In this document: piece after piece, positions 37,806 to 49,646 of the stretch
Position numbering within the stretch: the first letter of the stretch is position 1
Layout: every line of letters starts with the position of its first letter
Source of the DNA: Cladochytrium replicatum
Taxonomy: Eukaryota > Chytridiomycota > Chytridiomycetes > Cladochytriales > Cladochytriaceae
NCBI GenBank assembly: GCA_025526935.1
Contig: JAHLKD010000008.1
Span: 248,001-312,000, forward strand
DNA length: 64,000 bases
Direction of reading: 5' to 3'
The notes under the pieces: model-generated
What the model was told of the DNA's origin: nothing
Seen by the model: only the letters and a program-made list of their open reading frames with translations
The model's database searches: none
Translations under genes and position numbers: made by a program

Positions 37806-38390
37806 TTGTTGCCAAGCTCGCAGGGCCTCTCTTCTTTCCGACTTCAAATTCGATATTCAGTTCTGTCCCGGCCCTGACAATGCCAATGCTAATGCCGATG
37901 CTTTACGTCCTTGGAGCGACTTTGAATTAAAAGGTGATGGTTTCACAACTGAACTAACCAAACAGCTCCTACCTACCTTCTTTTCCACCGTTGACTTTTT
38001 CGCAATCGATCTTGCATCCAATGATCTGCTATCACCATCTGCAGCATGGAACAATTGTTTTTCGACCTTAAAAACAAGTTCTTGCCCAACCTAGGTATCT
38101 ATATTGAGAAAGACGGTCTTATACTCACCAAAAACAATCCCATTGTCATACCATCAGATCCGCTTTGTTTTCGCATACTCGAATCCCGTCACGACTCTCC
38201 TTTAGCTCATTTCGGAGCAGCTAAAACTTTGGAATTAATACTTCATGATTTCTACTGGCCCGGTATCACCAAATGGGTCAAATGTTGTACATGTACCTGC
38301 AAAATCTGACAACGCCAGAAACTTGCTCGTAAAGCTCCCGCTGACCTTCTACATCTGATTCCACCTGATCCTCCATTCGGAACTTGGACA
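37806..38390 (+). pseudogene. RNase H tail and integrase zinc-binding region of a chromovirus, reversed (inverted segment, part 2)
   Basis: Plus-strand reading: LLSDFKFDIQFCPGPDNAN then ADAL (RNase H end), LASNDLLSPSAAW, then LGIYIEKDGLILTKNNPIVI and HDSPLAHFGAAKTLELILHD then FYWPGI (integrase H2C2 region). It ends PDPPFGTWT. This is the part that normally precedes MDIVTGLPP, which is found on the other strand at 37022. Confidence 0.65.
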
Positions 38391-38593
38391 GAAAAAATCA
38401 AATCAACATTGGAGACATGTTGATAATTTACAATTTATCGTTGGATTGGCAGTGGTCACGAAAGTTCGAAACGATGTGGATGGGACCATAATGATTACAG
38501 AGAAACAATCAGGTGGAACCTACAAAATCAGGCAGCCCAATGGAGCAGAGCACACGGACCCGGTATCAGGAGCGCGTTTGAAACTCTTCTGAA
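38391..38593 (+). pseudogene. Integrase C-terminal end of the second gypsy lineage
   Basis: Reads INIGDMLIIYNLSLDWQWSRK ending at ~38465, then in a shifted frame TKVRNDVDGTIM, GGTYKIRQPNGAEHTDPVSG and a stop at 38593 after RLKLF. This is the usual C-terminus of gypsy integrases of the type seen at 37023-37805. It completes that fragment if the intervening segment is inverted. Confidence 0.6.
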
Positions 38594-39171
38594 AGCACAG
38601 TGGTAACCAAGCACTTCCAACCAATGATGATGCCGACAACATTCGCGTTGCTCACATGTCAGCAGGGAGAACTGTAGCAGTCAGGCAAGAGTCTTGCAGA
38701 GAAGATGATCGAGTATGGAGTGACGAGTCAATTGTGATTGGTGTGATTTTCGTTGGCAGTCAAGTCGAGTGGAAGAGTTTTCTTTGAGTTTGTTATTCTT
38801 TGCCGATGTGTGTAGTTTTATTTACGGAGAGTTTTTTATTGAGCTATGGACGCAAAGTTCTTTTTCACTTTGCTTATTTTTTATGACACTTTGTATTGTG
38901 GATGTTGCAGGTGGCAGTGCAACAGAGGAGGAGAGACCAGGAACGCGTGAATACACAAATACGCACAAACAAATCACCGGGAGTTCTACAGACATCAGCC
39001 TGCTTGAAGATCATCATCGCATCGAGCAGCAGTCGCAACACCGGAACAGTCGTTGCAGGATGATCTTTTTCAAGAACGACAATGGCGATAGAAAGAGGGG
39101 ATTTAGATTGCGGTTAGTAGAATCAAGAGGGGTCATTGATCGAGGATTGCATGGAATAGGGGATCTTTGAA

Positions 39172-39294
39172 TTCGAGATTATGCAAAGTAACGGAGTCAG
39201 CAATGGTTTTCAAAGGATTCCGGTACTCAAGATTCGAGATTATGCAATGTACCGGAGTCAGCAATGGTTTTCAAAGGATTGGGGTACTCAAGAT
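39172..39294. repeat. Two-copy tandem duplication, ~61-bp unit
   Basis: The block beginning TTCGAGATTATGCAA at 39172 recurs at 39233 with few differences, including the shared core AGTCAGCAATGGTTTTCAAA. It lies inside the dead gypsy element, downstream of its protease segment. Confidence 0.8.
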
Positions 39295-39339
39295 TCATGG
39301 TAGGTGGAAGACAGTGGTTTTAACAGAAGTCGCGATTAA

Positions 39340-40090
39340 AGTAATCTGTTGTGTTGCCCAGTTGATCTGAGGGTTGTGTTCTTCAAGCCAGGATAGGGGA
39401 AGAATCAAATCGTGCTTTGAGGAGAAGATAGGGAAGGTTTTGGTTACGGCATGGGGACCAAATACAAGTCGAAGTGGTTCCGTTTCGAGTTCAGCAGGGT
39501 CGGAAACGATAGTGCTATCAGCGAGAGTGACAACAGAAGGTGAGTTCAGAGGTTGTTGGTTCAGAGTGATTTTGCTAATGATTCAGGGGTGTAGAAGGTA
39601 GTTGGTACAACCAGTCAAGGAATGCTGTAAGTTAGATATGATGATCTTTGGAAATAAGGTAACTGTGAACGTAAAATGTTTCTGGGAAGACGGAGAGAGA
39701 GAACACTTATTTGAATGCTTTTGCCCGATTTGTTAGGCACCAGAGGAGCTGGTTCCTTCACTGGCGCTTAGCGTTTCCCGACGAAGTGTAATTGGAAGTA
39801 GAGAAGGATCTGGATGACAAAGTGGTTGCTTTAGTCCCTGAATTAGAGGAAGATCCTGAGTCGTCTTTCTTATGGCGTTTAGGACATTCGTAAAGAAGAT
39901 GTCCATTTCGCGGCAGTAGAAGCATAGACTGGCACGACGGAGTTCTTCACGTTCAGTATTGGTGAGTCCACGTCGTTGAGTACGGATGTTGTCAAGATCC
40001 ATTGAGGTAGCTCCAGAGGAGTCAGAGTGATTGTTGGAACGAGGAGTTGATGAACGAGTAGTTTTGCCTTGATGGTTTAATTGTATCCTG
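39340..40090 (-). pseudogene. Chromovirus gag C-terminus (zinc knuckle) and protease-like region
   Basis: Minus-strand reading shows a Ser/Thr-rich gag tail, then a CCHC knuckle started as LCFYCREM and continued one frame over as GHLLYECPKRHKK, implying one lost base at ~39900. Downstream (39563-39340) is a retropepsin-like stretch (VVTLADSTIVSDPAEL ... ILPLSWLEEHNPQINW). Both support minus orientation of the element. Confidence 0.65.
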
Positions 40091-40343
40091 AGTGGTTTGT
40101 TGTTGAACCAAGCTGTCAGGTACTGGAATGTTGTAGTAGTCCATGGGTGAAGTCATGACTCAGATCAGGAAAACGTAGAAGATGTCAGAAAGGGTCAAGA
40201 AACAGAGAGGAGATCAGGGAACAAGAAACCAAATGAGAGTCAAGGTAACGTCGAAGTCGTTGGACTGGTGTGAAAGAATTGAGATTGATTTGTTAAAGAT
40301 TCGAGATAACAGAAACAAAGGTTAGACTTAAAAAGAAGTCAAT

Positions 40344-40517
40344 TGATAAAATTTGTAAAACTCTAACGTTTGTCAGAAATGTTTCAAGAATAAGAAATGT
40401 AAAGAATAAACAATGGTAAGCGGTAAAATAATCAATTCCAAATCATTCTTGAAGAATGTTTTTCCAAAAAACAACAAAAAGAGTTTCAAGTCGTAATTAG
40501 TCCAAAAAGAGAAGTAA
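40344..40517 (-). repeat. LTR copy, right (5' LTR of minus-strand element)
   Basis: Direct repeat of 35689-35860. Terminal CA is changed to AA. It ends 79 bp before the AMMECR1 start codon. Confidence 0.75.
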
Positions 40518-40596
40518 TTGTCGCACGGACTGCCTTGTGGCTTGATAGGAGGATTCCACAATCCAAGTGTCAAAGCCTCTTGCTGTGTTGCAACAA

Positions 40597-41483
<887 letters not shown>

Positions 41484-42795
41484 GTTGTTTGAGTGGGATA
41501 TGGAGTCTGATGTTTATGCTGTCAATTGTAATATATGTGTTGAGAGTTTCTTGGCTATGCGCCATATTCCTTGGTGAATCAAAGACCGAAACTAGTGATA
41601 TGTCCAAAGGCGGCGAAGAGCTTCCTGAAATGGTACAACATTTGCACTTGTGCCCTACACGACCGCCAGCAGACGGCAGCTTCTGCAGTAAAACTAATCT
41701 GAACAGTGCGAGAAGCGGAGCGGTGCAGCCGTGGCGACACCCCGGCTGGAAGGGAAGTGCTGAATATTTAGAAGTGACACACAGGCGTTAAGTTCTCCGA
41801 TCCAGATCCCCAGTCATAGCGGAGCACTCTCAGCAGACGGCAGACTGCGCTTTACACCTGGCTTAGACAGCAGTGCGAGCGGAGGCCTCCTCGCGGCCCG
41901 AGAAGTAAAGCTTGACTGCTGCGGCGACAGACTGCGGCTGAGGGCGAAGTCTACGCATCAAGAAACAATCCCGACGACTGTTCTTGGAGACTGGGCCTAG
42001 ACCATGGCGTACGCGATATATTACGTTGAGACTCGCCATGATACAAACAAAGGAAGAAGTGGAGGAGGAGGAATCTGACACAACAGGATTTTCTTTCGGA
42101 GAGGCAGAGGGTAGCCTCTGCGTACCTAGTGGGTTTTGTGTTTTCATTCCCTGAGGCATTTTTCTGGACGGCATAGGCTGGCCATGATGACGCTGCCCAG
42201 ATCAAGGAAACGTGCCGAATTCTCAGAGAAGGTAAGACCTTCTTCCCGACTCTCAGTCGGAACCCACACCATCCGGTGAAGCTTACAGTGGAATCCAGGG
42301 CAGACACACAGAAGACAGTGGAGGTGGGCAACTCCCAGCTGAGAGAGGATATCTGGAGAGATAATTTCCTGAGGTACAACGTGGATCCAAGTGCAACGCT
42401 GATGCTAGAGGGAATTTCAGCCACGATCACAGGGAGGGAGATAGAGTAATTCCTTAGGGGAGATGTGGACACCCTGCGAAGAATAATGGGCAACATTTTC
42501 CCTCCCACCGGGATGCTGGGCTGACAATGCAGATGGTGACATTATTTCTGCCTGTGGAATCGCCTGGTACACGGCAATGGTTGAATGCAGGGACCCAGCC
42601 AACGCTATGGTCCTGATGGAAAACGTGAAGTTTTCAAGGTTGAAAGAAACTGGGTAGAGCTGAGGAATTACACAGTGGGCAGTGGTGCTGAAAGAAGGGG
42701 TGTGGAAGCGGTGCTCTACGGCATTCCTAACACTCCAACTGTGGATCACTTGGTTAGCCTTGAACAATCCCCCTTCCACAGAAGTCCCATCACGT
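41484..42795. other. Repeat-like region with weak plus-strand coding remnants
   Basis: Plus-strand frames carry coherent but unrecognised pieces, e.g. DDAAQIKETCRILREGK, LREDIWRDNFLRYNVDPSAT (~42340) and WYTAMVECRDPANAMVLMEN (~42570), then ELRNYTVGSGAERRGVEAVL (~42660). They are broken by stops. The last two resemble an RNA-binding ORF1/gag-like domain of a retroelement, but I cannot name the family. A GC-rich block with CAGCAGACGGCAG repeated (41663, 41831) lies upstream. Confidence 0.35.
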
Positions 42796-43659
42796 TGTCA
42801 ACCTGTCTCCTGAAAGCAAAATAACCTTCAAGTAAGTGCCCTTGCTTCTACAGCAATCCGCAAGGCTAAGTCCGGACACTAAATGCAATTGAACCAACCT
42901 ACTGCTTCTGAAATTGTCTTCAGGTCAGTCAGTAGTCTGTCTAGGATGATCTGTTGCTAAGGATTGGCGGGTTTTCAGGTCTTCTGGGTCCGGTTTGGGT
43001 CCTTTGGCAAATTGTACCCGATCCGATAGACGGGTTTTCAGGAAAGTTTTGGGAGTCGGATCCGGGTCCAGAAGCAAAACCCTTATCGGGTCGAGCTTTA
43101 GACCTGTGCAAAACCTGATCTCATAAGAAATGATAGAAGGAAGCCATTTGCATTTTCTGTTTCACCTGGACACTTTCAAAGATGATAATCGAAGTTTTGT
43201 AACAAATCTTTTCTATCTACAACAGACTTCGAGAGCTGCACTTTCTGTCCACGTGGACACTTTCCAAGAAGACACAATCGAGATTTTATTTTACCTTATT
43301 CTAGTTCAACTTAAAAATGCAAAATGGACAGGGTCAGGGTCTGGTACAGGTTTTGATAACTGCGGGTCTGAGTTTGACGCTGCTACCCGGAGTGACCCGG
43401 CTGGTCCCTGGACCCGACATTAGGGTCTTTTTCAGGTTGACTCTCTAATCCGGACCCATCCTGGCCCTGCCGAACCTTGTCTGTTGCTATTTGCAACGCG
43501 CTCTTAGATCTGTGGTCACGTGTTCTATTTTTCTAAGCCATTAACATAAATCTGAACAAATCAAAAATTAAATAAATTCTAAACAAAAGAAAGGAAATCC
43601 TATTCCCCATTCCTTCCCAAATCTCTTTCTATGCCTCATTTGCGGCGCACACCACGACA
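42796..43659 (-). repeat. LTR copy interrupted by a MITE-like insertion
   Basis: 42796-42958 and 43480-43659 together match 44794-45130 with ~85-90% identity by eye (shared CTGCTTCTGAAAT, AGTAGTCTGTCTAGGATGAT, TTAGATCTGTGGTCACGTGT). Confidence 0.7.
42959..43479. mobile_element. MITE-like hAT-type insertion, ~521 bp
   Basis: The insertion is bounded by the 8-bp direct repeat TCTGTTGC (42951-42958 and 43480-43487), single in the uninterrupted LTR copy at ~44948. Ends are imperfect inverted repeats (TAAGGATTGGC at the left, reverse complement of the right end CAAGGTTCGGC). The interior is rich in CGGGT/GGGTCC words, and there is no transposase frame. An 8-bp duplication points to hAT-type mobilisation by another element; the alternative placement gives a 9-10 bp repeat. 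Confidence 0.65.
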
Positions 43660-43995
43660 GTCTCCCCCAAACTGCGAAACAGCTGAAACAGCGTGATCTG
43701 CATCAGTGATCTTTCTACAGAGTCAAATGAGAAACTCCTTGATCACTGCTTCCTAAGGTTCAGCAGGTCCGGGTCAGGTTTCAGTGCCAACCTGCATTAA
43801 ACCCTTATTTCAGGCCATGTTTGTCCAGGCACCACCGGGAAAGCGGGTTCAAAGCGTGTGTTTGCGAAGTTGTCTGGTTTTCGGTATCTTCAAGAGCAAG
43901 AGCTTTCTTCTTCACTTGAATCTTATGAGTGATATCACAAACGATATCATTGAAATTACCAAGAGAATCTGCACGCTGTTTGAAAAACACTAAAC

Positions 43996-44790
43996 GAATC
44001 AAGAGATTGGATTTGCCAAAGGAGAACCATCTAATTCCGCAAGCCATGCAACTCCTTTGTCTCCAAGTCTCGAGATGACATACAGTCCTCTAACAGTATC
44101 TGCTAATTTGCGTGACCATTGTTTTTCTAATGCAGAATCCCATAAAAGAACAAGATCTCCTACTGATAAAGGAAGTTTATGAAGACATTTCATTTCATTA
44201 TAGGATAAAGCAGATTTCTCACTGCTGGAATTAACATTATCTGCTGCTTCAGTAGTATATCCTTCGTAGTCAGAAATTTGATTAAGTTGAGCTGTAACAA
44301 TTCACCTCGCTCGGTAGGAAATGACCATTCATATTGACGCCAGCTAGTGATGTCAAATTCAATATGCATGATGCAAGCAAGCCCATACCATAGTTCAAAC
44401 GGAGTATAACCAGTAGCAGAGCAAACTGTAACATTGAAAGACAATAAACCCATTTGGAGATATTGATGCCAAAAATTGCCTTCAGCTTTAGTGCACCATT
44501 TGGAAATTGTTTTACGAATTGGAGACCAACAATGTTCAATTAAATTACCTCGAGGATTTGCAGCTGAAGTAAAAGTATATAAGATAGCAATAGAATCTAA
44601 GTAATCTTTAACAGGTTGATTATTGAATTCTGGACTTAGGTCAAAACCAAATTATGACCAGGTGGACCATAAGTAGTTATCCATCGTTGTAAGAATGTAA
44701 GAACTGCCTGATGAGTAATTTTCTTGACAGGGTCTGCATCAAGATAACCACACATACCACAAACCCCACGAATAACTGCTTTAGTTGAAC
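43996..44790 (-). pseudogene. Gypsy integrase remnant
   Basis: Minus-strand reading: CGYLDADPVKKI, LTFLQRWITTYGPPG, IEHCWSPIRKTISKWC, SATGYTPFELWYG then PLSVGDLVLLWDSALEKQWS and a C-terminus ending in AELDGSPLANPIS. It resembles the second gypsy lineage at 37023-38593. Broken by several stops and shifts. Confidence 0.6.
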
Positions 44791-44793
44791 CGT

Positions 44794-45130
44794 TGTCGAC
44801 CTGTCTCCTGAAACTAAAATAACCTTCAAGTAACTGTCCTTGCTTCTACAGCAATCCGCAAAGCAAAGTCCAAACACAGGGAGCAAGCGAACCAACCTAC
44901 TGCTTCTGAAATCATCTTCAGGTCACTTAGTAGTCTGTCTAGGATGATCTGTTGTTATTTGCAACACGTTCTTAGATCTGTGGTCACGTGTTTTATTTTC
45001 TAAGCCATTAACATAAATCAGAACAAATCAAAAATTAATTGAATTTCTAAACAAAAGAAAGGAAATCCCATTCACCCAACTCTTTCCCCAGATCTCTTTC
45101 TATGCCACATTTGCAGCGCACACCACGACA
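44794..45130 (-). repeat. LTR copy, uninterrupted, 337 bp
   Basis: TGTCGACCTGTCTCC ... CCACGACA. Direct repeat of the interrupted copy at 42796-43659. Confidence 0.7.
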
Positions 45131-45640
45131 ACGGTGAGCGACTGAAGAAGCTGAGATATGTTGTCCTTGTTATTAACCGTCTTGCCAGTAGCTTTGAGTT
45201 GCATTCGTAGTGTCATGTGGTTGGAGATGTGCTGCTGAAGGTCTCTACTAGCCGGTAGTTTCAACAGTGTGTAACGACAGTTGATCGTGGTGCGCTGTGC
45301 GAGCCCTGTTCAAATGTGGAGATCTTATCACAGATATCCTTTGTTGACGTAGCTGTATGTGCACCAGCTGAGAGTCTGACAGCTTTAATATCGACCAAGC
45401 GTCTTAGTCCTTTTTGTCCCACTTGGTCTTGCATTTGTCTTGCATTATTTCTTGGCTGCTTTGGCATCCTTGTTGTCGCCTGCTGCATCAGTTTCTTCCA
45501 GCGGGTACGTCAGATCCTTGGTGAGGTAATTGAGAAGGCCATTGCTCGTAAGGTGGGCCACAATACGGATATTCCAGATCTCATAGTTGGTGCCCCTAAA
45601 CTTGGGCAGTCCATGATTAAATGATATTCGTTCTGTCAGC
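45131..45640 (-). pseudogene. Ty1/copia gag fragment truncated by an LTR
   Basis: Minus-strand reading from ~45610: LPKFRGTNYEIWNIRIVAHL then TSNGLLNYL, KCKTKWDKKD.DAWSILKLSD then SQLVHIQ, and SRDLQQHISNHMTLRMQLKA then NISQLLQSL, abutting the LTR end at 45130. The opening and the DAWSILKLSDSQL block are typical of copia gag proteins. In-frame stops and shifts are present. Confidence 0.6.
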
Positions 45641-47488
45641 TTCTGTCTTGTTGAACTCAGGCAATGGGCTCATAACCTGTTGAGCGCACGTTATTTTCGT
45701 ACCTGTGGGTGATCTTTGATTTGGTAGTTTAAGACCTTTGGTAGGTACTGCAGACAGTTGACTTGCACCATAGTATTTATTGTGGGACTTCTTTGAACAA
45801 GTAGTGGAAAACAACCCACAACAACAGAAGACTTCGCACAAGCACATGGTAAGTAAAACAAATACTGGAAACAAAAACTTCTCACACATGTGCAGTACAA
45901 GCATAATAACAAACAAAATAAATTGTCACAACAACTTGCGGTGGGAGTGACTTTCGGATCAGTGATTTGCCCTTCCGTTTCCAACAGACAATGAGTATTT
46001 TATTTTCACCCTCCATCTTGAATCAGGGTGAACAATGGCAACAAATGGGGAGTTGGGATCCTCATTTCCAAAAAGCTTGCTCCCACACATACAGCGTGCT
46101 AAAACAGAATGGTCAGCAGGATAACATCCTGTCACCACAAGGAAATCAATTATATGAATAGATGAGTCACCATCTACTGAGGACCAGTGGAAAAGGTACA
46201 TATTGACCGTAGAGGAGATGGCAGCACAGTATTTGTACAGAGTGACAGCGGTTGAGACCGAGGCTAAAGCAGTGGAGGACAGTAGAAGAAATAGCTCATT
46301 GGCATGCTGATCAAGCTGAGCAGTACCAAACCACAAAAACCAACTGAAAGGAAGTTGGAGACGCTCGTACACCCAAGGAGCCAAACAAAGATGCTGGAGT
46401 GTATGAATTCCGTTTTAGACGACTACCTGAAACACCTGGTTGAGACAGCCAAACTAACGCTGGAGACATGAAAGCTCGGTCCAGTGATTGTAAAAACCCA
46501 GCGAGAGGTATCCAAGGGATCGGAAAGAAAAGTGCGAGTGGCTGCTACATACCCTGGTGCAGCACGGCGGCATCCGGAGATAAGCGGTTTAGAAGATTTC
46601 TCCCACGCCCACGCCATTAATCATACAGAACCTTTTCGATTGGCTGCAGCTGCTGGGGATCGTAGGAGTACTGGCAAGATGGGTATATGTGAGTGTATGG
46701 GTGTCGAACCTCTGCGCAAAACAAAAGTGAAAGGGAAAAGACTGGAGACAGATGCACAACATTCCGGGGAGAGGCACACAATTGCCACAGACGATCAAAG
46801 AGATCATTGAAATTGTAGCGGAGGATTCAAGGGGGGCTCCATCAGTATGTGGCGGTGCCTGCCGCTGGAACAGATAATGATGTGGTTAGAGAGGTGTACC
46901 TAGGGAAGTTGTCTGATATGTGCAGGCAGGGCATGGAGTGGGTGGCAGAAATCATACATTTTCGGCCCACCAACGATCTAGACATGTAAGGTGTTCCAGA
47001 GCAGAGGAACGGCCAGTTGAACGAGCACATGAAATGCTGACATCAATCAACACATTTGTAGAATGCGGAGGCGATTGCAGTAATGGGGTGGACTCTAAGG
47101 TACAAAACGGACTGATCAACAATATATGAACGACTGGGGTTTTGGGGCACCTGGAGGGAAATGCAAAATACCAAAAAATGGAAAGGAGACACGAGAGTGA
47201 TGATACGAGCGTTCGCTTTGTCGAGCAAACGTATAGCAGGGTGCATGGGGCAGAGGTGGAAGCTGGTAGAGAGTAGAGGTCATGATTGTGCTGTAGGCAC
47301 TGAGTGGGAGGTACTCAGTGGGTGGTGGGGGGTTATCCCGCCAGTGGCAGATGGCTGCTGCCGACAGGTACCGGAGGGGTGGGTTGGAGTGAACGTTGGT
47401 AGAGTTCAGTAATGTAGAATTGTATTTCCTGCTCTGCTCATGAATAAAGCTGATCTCATGGCAAAAGATAAGTTCTGAGTTTAGAAGG
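45641..47488. other. Repeat-like region, coding remnants not identified
   Basis: Short coherent plus-strand pieces occur (e.g. EMAAQYLYRVTAVETEAKAV at ~46220, VYLGKLSDMCRQGMEWVAE at ~46895) without recognisable domains and with many stops. The region lies between the copia gag relic and the intact-ended copia element, so it is probably old transposon sequence. Confidence 0.35.
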
Positions 47489-47493
47489 AAACG

Positions 47494-47588
47494 TGTCAAA
47501 CGTGCACTCTACACAAATTTGCCGTCCTGCCGTAAATCAATACACACGTGACCACGCTCCTCTCTACACAAGAGCTAGTAGACTCACA
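47494..47588 (+). repeat. Left 95-bp LTR of copia element
   Basis: Starts TGTCAAACGTGCACTC and ends TAGACTCACA, preceded by target duplication AAACG. Confidence 0.9.
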
Positions 47589-47740
47589 CGTTATCAGCAC
47601 ACACTGCTCCAAATCATTAGCGATCAAGCTCCAAACTGGCAGGAAAACATCGCACCCGCTCTACTCAAAACAGAAACAGGCAAAACAGCCCGCCAGCATA
47701 ACAAAACTACCACCCCAGATCATCACCACCGCCATTCACC

Positions 47741-48871
47741 ATGTCCAACTTGAAGGGCAAGAAGATTATCCTGCAGACTGATGGATCCAACTGGATAGCC
47801 TGGCACGCCAACATCCAGAAAATTGCCATCGCCCACAGTCTCCGCTCATTTTTGGACAAAAACAAAGTTATCCCTGGCATCAATGATGATGGCACCCTGG
47901 ACTCAGCGAAAATCAACTTCACCCCTACTGAAGACACAATGCAACTCGACTTCTGCTATTCATCCAGGAATCCTTGCCGACTGACACTATTGGAGCTCAG
48001 TATGCCGAATGGTACCACCTGGGCAAAATTCTGGAAGACCTCAAGACGACCTACACCCAACTTGCGAATGCTGCTGCAACTGAAGTAGGTCGAAAATGGC
48101 AGAAACTTCGACTCTCCGATTATGTTGACATGATTGCCTACAACTCTGCGATCTTGAAAATTTCTGGCGAAATGAAGCGCATCGGGACAAGCTGCCGAAG
48201 TCACAGATGAGAAGATGATAACAAAAACCTTGGAAACCTTCAAAGAACAAGACATCGCAATAAGCAACCAATTTAGAGCCAAAAACTTTACTAAATATCA
48301 TGATCTTTACACCAAGATGCTTGACGACAGGACTCATGGACTGGAAATACAAAGACAAGCCGAACTTGGCGGACCTTCGCTCAACATTGGCTATGATAGA
48401 ATCCCTCTCCCCCAAGCTCTGGCAACATCCGACTTTACCTGTCCCAACTGGCCCTGCACTTCCTTCAACAACAACAACACCAGTGAACATGTTCATCTAC
48501 CGTGGACGCGGACGCGGCATGCGCCGTGGTGGAGGTCCCTCTCGCAATTTTGGATACGGCCCTCCTCGTGGACGCGGAAATGGTTCCACCCGCGGTAAGA
48601 ATATGAACCCTGCACCACTGATCTGTCGTCGTTGTGGCCAGTATGGACACGTCTCTAGTGTGTGCACGACCTCCAATGCGGAAGCCCAAGCCTTCAGGGC
48701 CCAGAACCCAAAACCTAACTACCAAAACAAACAAGACTCTTATGGCCCTCGCCGTCGCGCAGTAACTAGCAATTACAAACCCATACCTTCACAACAATAC
48801 TTTATGTTTTCTCATACTGATACTGATTCCGATTACTCCCTACCCATCAGATCAAATGTCCCAGCAGACTG
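47741..48871 (+). pseudogene. Copia gag, frameshifted
   Basis: Opens MSNLKGKKIILQTDGSNWIA then WHANIQKIA (copia gag N-terminus) and continues in two other frames (TIGAQYAEWYHLGKILEDLK, then FKEQDIAISNQFRAKNFTKY). An Arg/Gly-rich stretch and an intact CCHC knuckle CRRCGQYGHVSSVC (~48630) follow. At least two shifts break the frame. Confidence 0.8.
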
Positions 48872-49646
48872 AAGAAGTTGTTGACAATGAGTACTACGAA
48901 GAGGAAGAATGTAATGACCAGGACTATGAATATTACTACGATGACAACTATGACCACGACGACTATGATGAGGAACCACCGGCTGCAGGGATGTATATGC
49001 TCAACTTTGCTAACATTACTGTAGGAAAAGACAACCATGAAGATTCACCCCTATGGTCGCCTTCACCAACAGCGAATCAACAGTCCCCTGCCTTATCGAC
49101 AACTGTGCTCGAGTTACTGTCCTACGACACCATGAATTCTTCCTGACTCTGGAAAATTGTCCAGATCTCCAATGGGGTACAACAATCAAAAGGAAACGTG
49201 AAGTATTTGGTATTGGAGTTGGTAGCGCCCGAGTTGTGTTGGAAAATGGAACGATGAAAGACACACCATCTGAATCCACTGACCAGTGCCTGGCCATTGC
49301 TCAACAGATTCATTCCCACAACATCCAGCAGCCAGACAACCCAATCACCGCGATACGATTCGACAATAACCAGAACAGTGCTGCATTTGAAAACTTCTGC
49401 CAAGCAAGAGGGATTACTATCGAGCCAAGTGTTCCCTACGTACCTCAGATGAACGGCATTGCCGAACGAGGAATTGACATCATCGTCACAATGGGCCGAA
49501 CCTTCCTTATGGGCTGCAACCTCCTGCAAAATTACTGGCACCGTGCATTTGAACACGCCTGCGACATCAAGAACCACCTACCTCACTCATCCCTGGACTA
49601 TGCAATCCCTGCAGAAGTAGAATCTGGTTTACCAACCCGAAATTAA
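48856..49646 (+). pseudogene. Copia protease fused to late integrase after an internal deletion
   Basis: CLIDNCARVTVLRHHEFF is the protease active-site strand (usual DSGA replaced by DNCA). After VVLENGTMKDTP the frame jumps directly into the integrase segment AIRFDNNQNSAAFENFCQAR, then VPQMNGIAERG and MGRTFL. The integrase zinc-binding domain and first catalytic Asp block are missing, so an internal deletion has joined the two parts in frame. Confidence 0.75.

Larger units (their letters stand above)
35689..40517 (-). mobile_element. Degraded Ty3/gypsy chromovirus with LTRs and internal rearrangement
   Basis: Two direct repeats of ~172 bp bound the region. On the minus strand, between them, are a gag zinc knuckle, an aspartic-protease-like segment and an integrase core with a chromodomain, the order expected for a minus-strand element. 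Reverse transcriptase is absent. The middle (37023-38593) contains pieces of gypsy polyproteins in opposite orientations that make sense if a segment was inverted. All frames are broken, so it is inactive. The flanks show no clear target-site duplication (CAAAT on the left, TTGTC on the right). Confidence 0.75.
42796..45130 (-). mobile_element. Truncated LTR (gypsy-type) element
   Basis: Two direct repeats with perfect 4-bp inverted ends TGTC...GACA lie at 42796-43659 (interrupted by a 521-bp insertion) and 44794-45130 (337 bp). The ~1.1 kb between them holds a minus-strand integrase remnant only; gag, protease and reverse transcriptase are missing. Flanks (ACGT left, ACGG right) suggest at best an imperfect short target duplication. 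Confidence 0.65.

Noticed and set aside
43999-44193. Possible intact small gene (VGDLVLLWDSALEKQWS region)
   Set aside because: It is the integrase C-terminus of a truncated gypsy element lying between LTRs, with stops on both sides.
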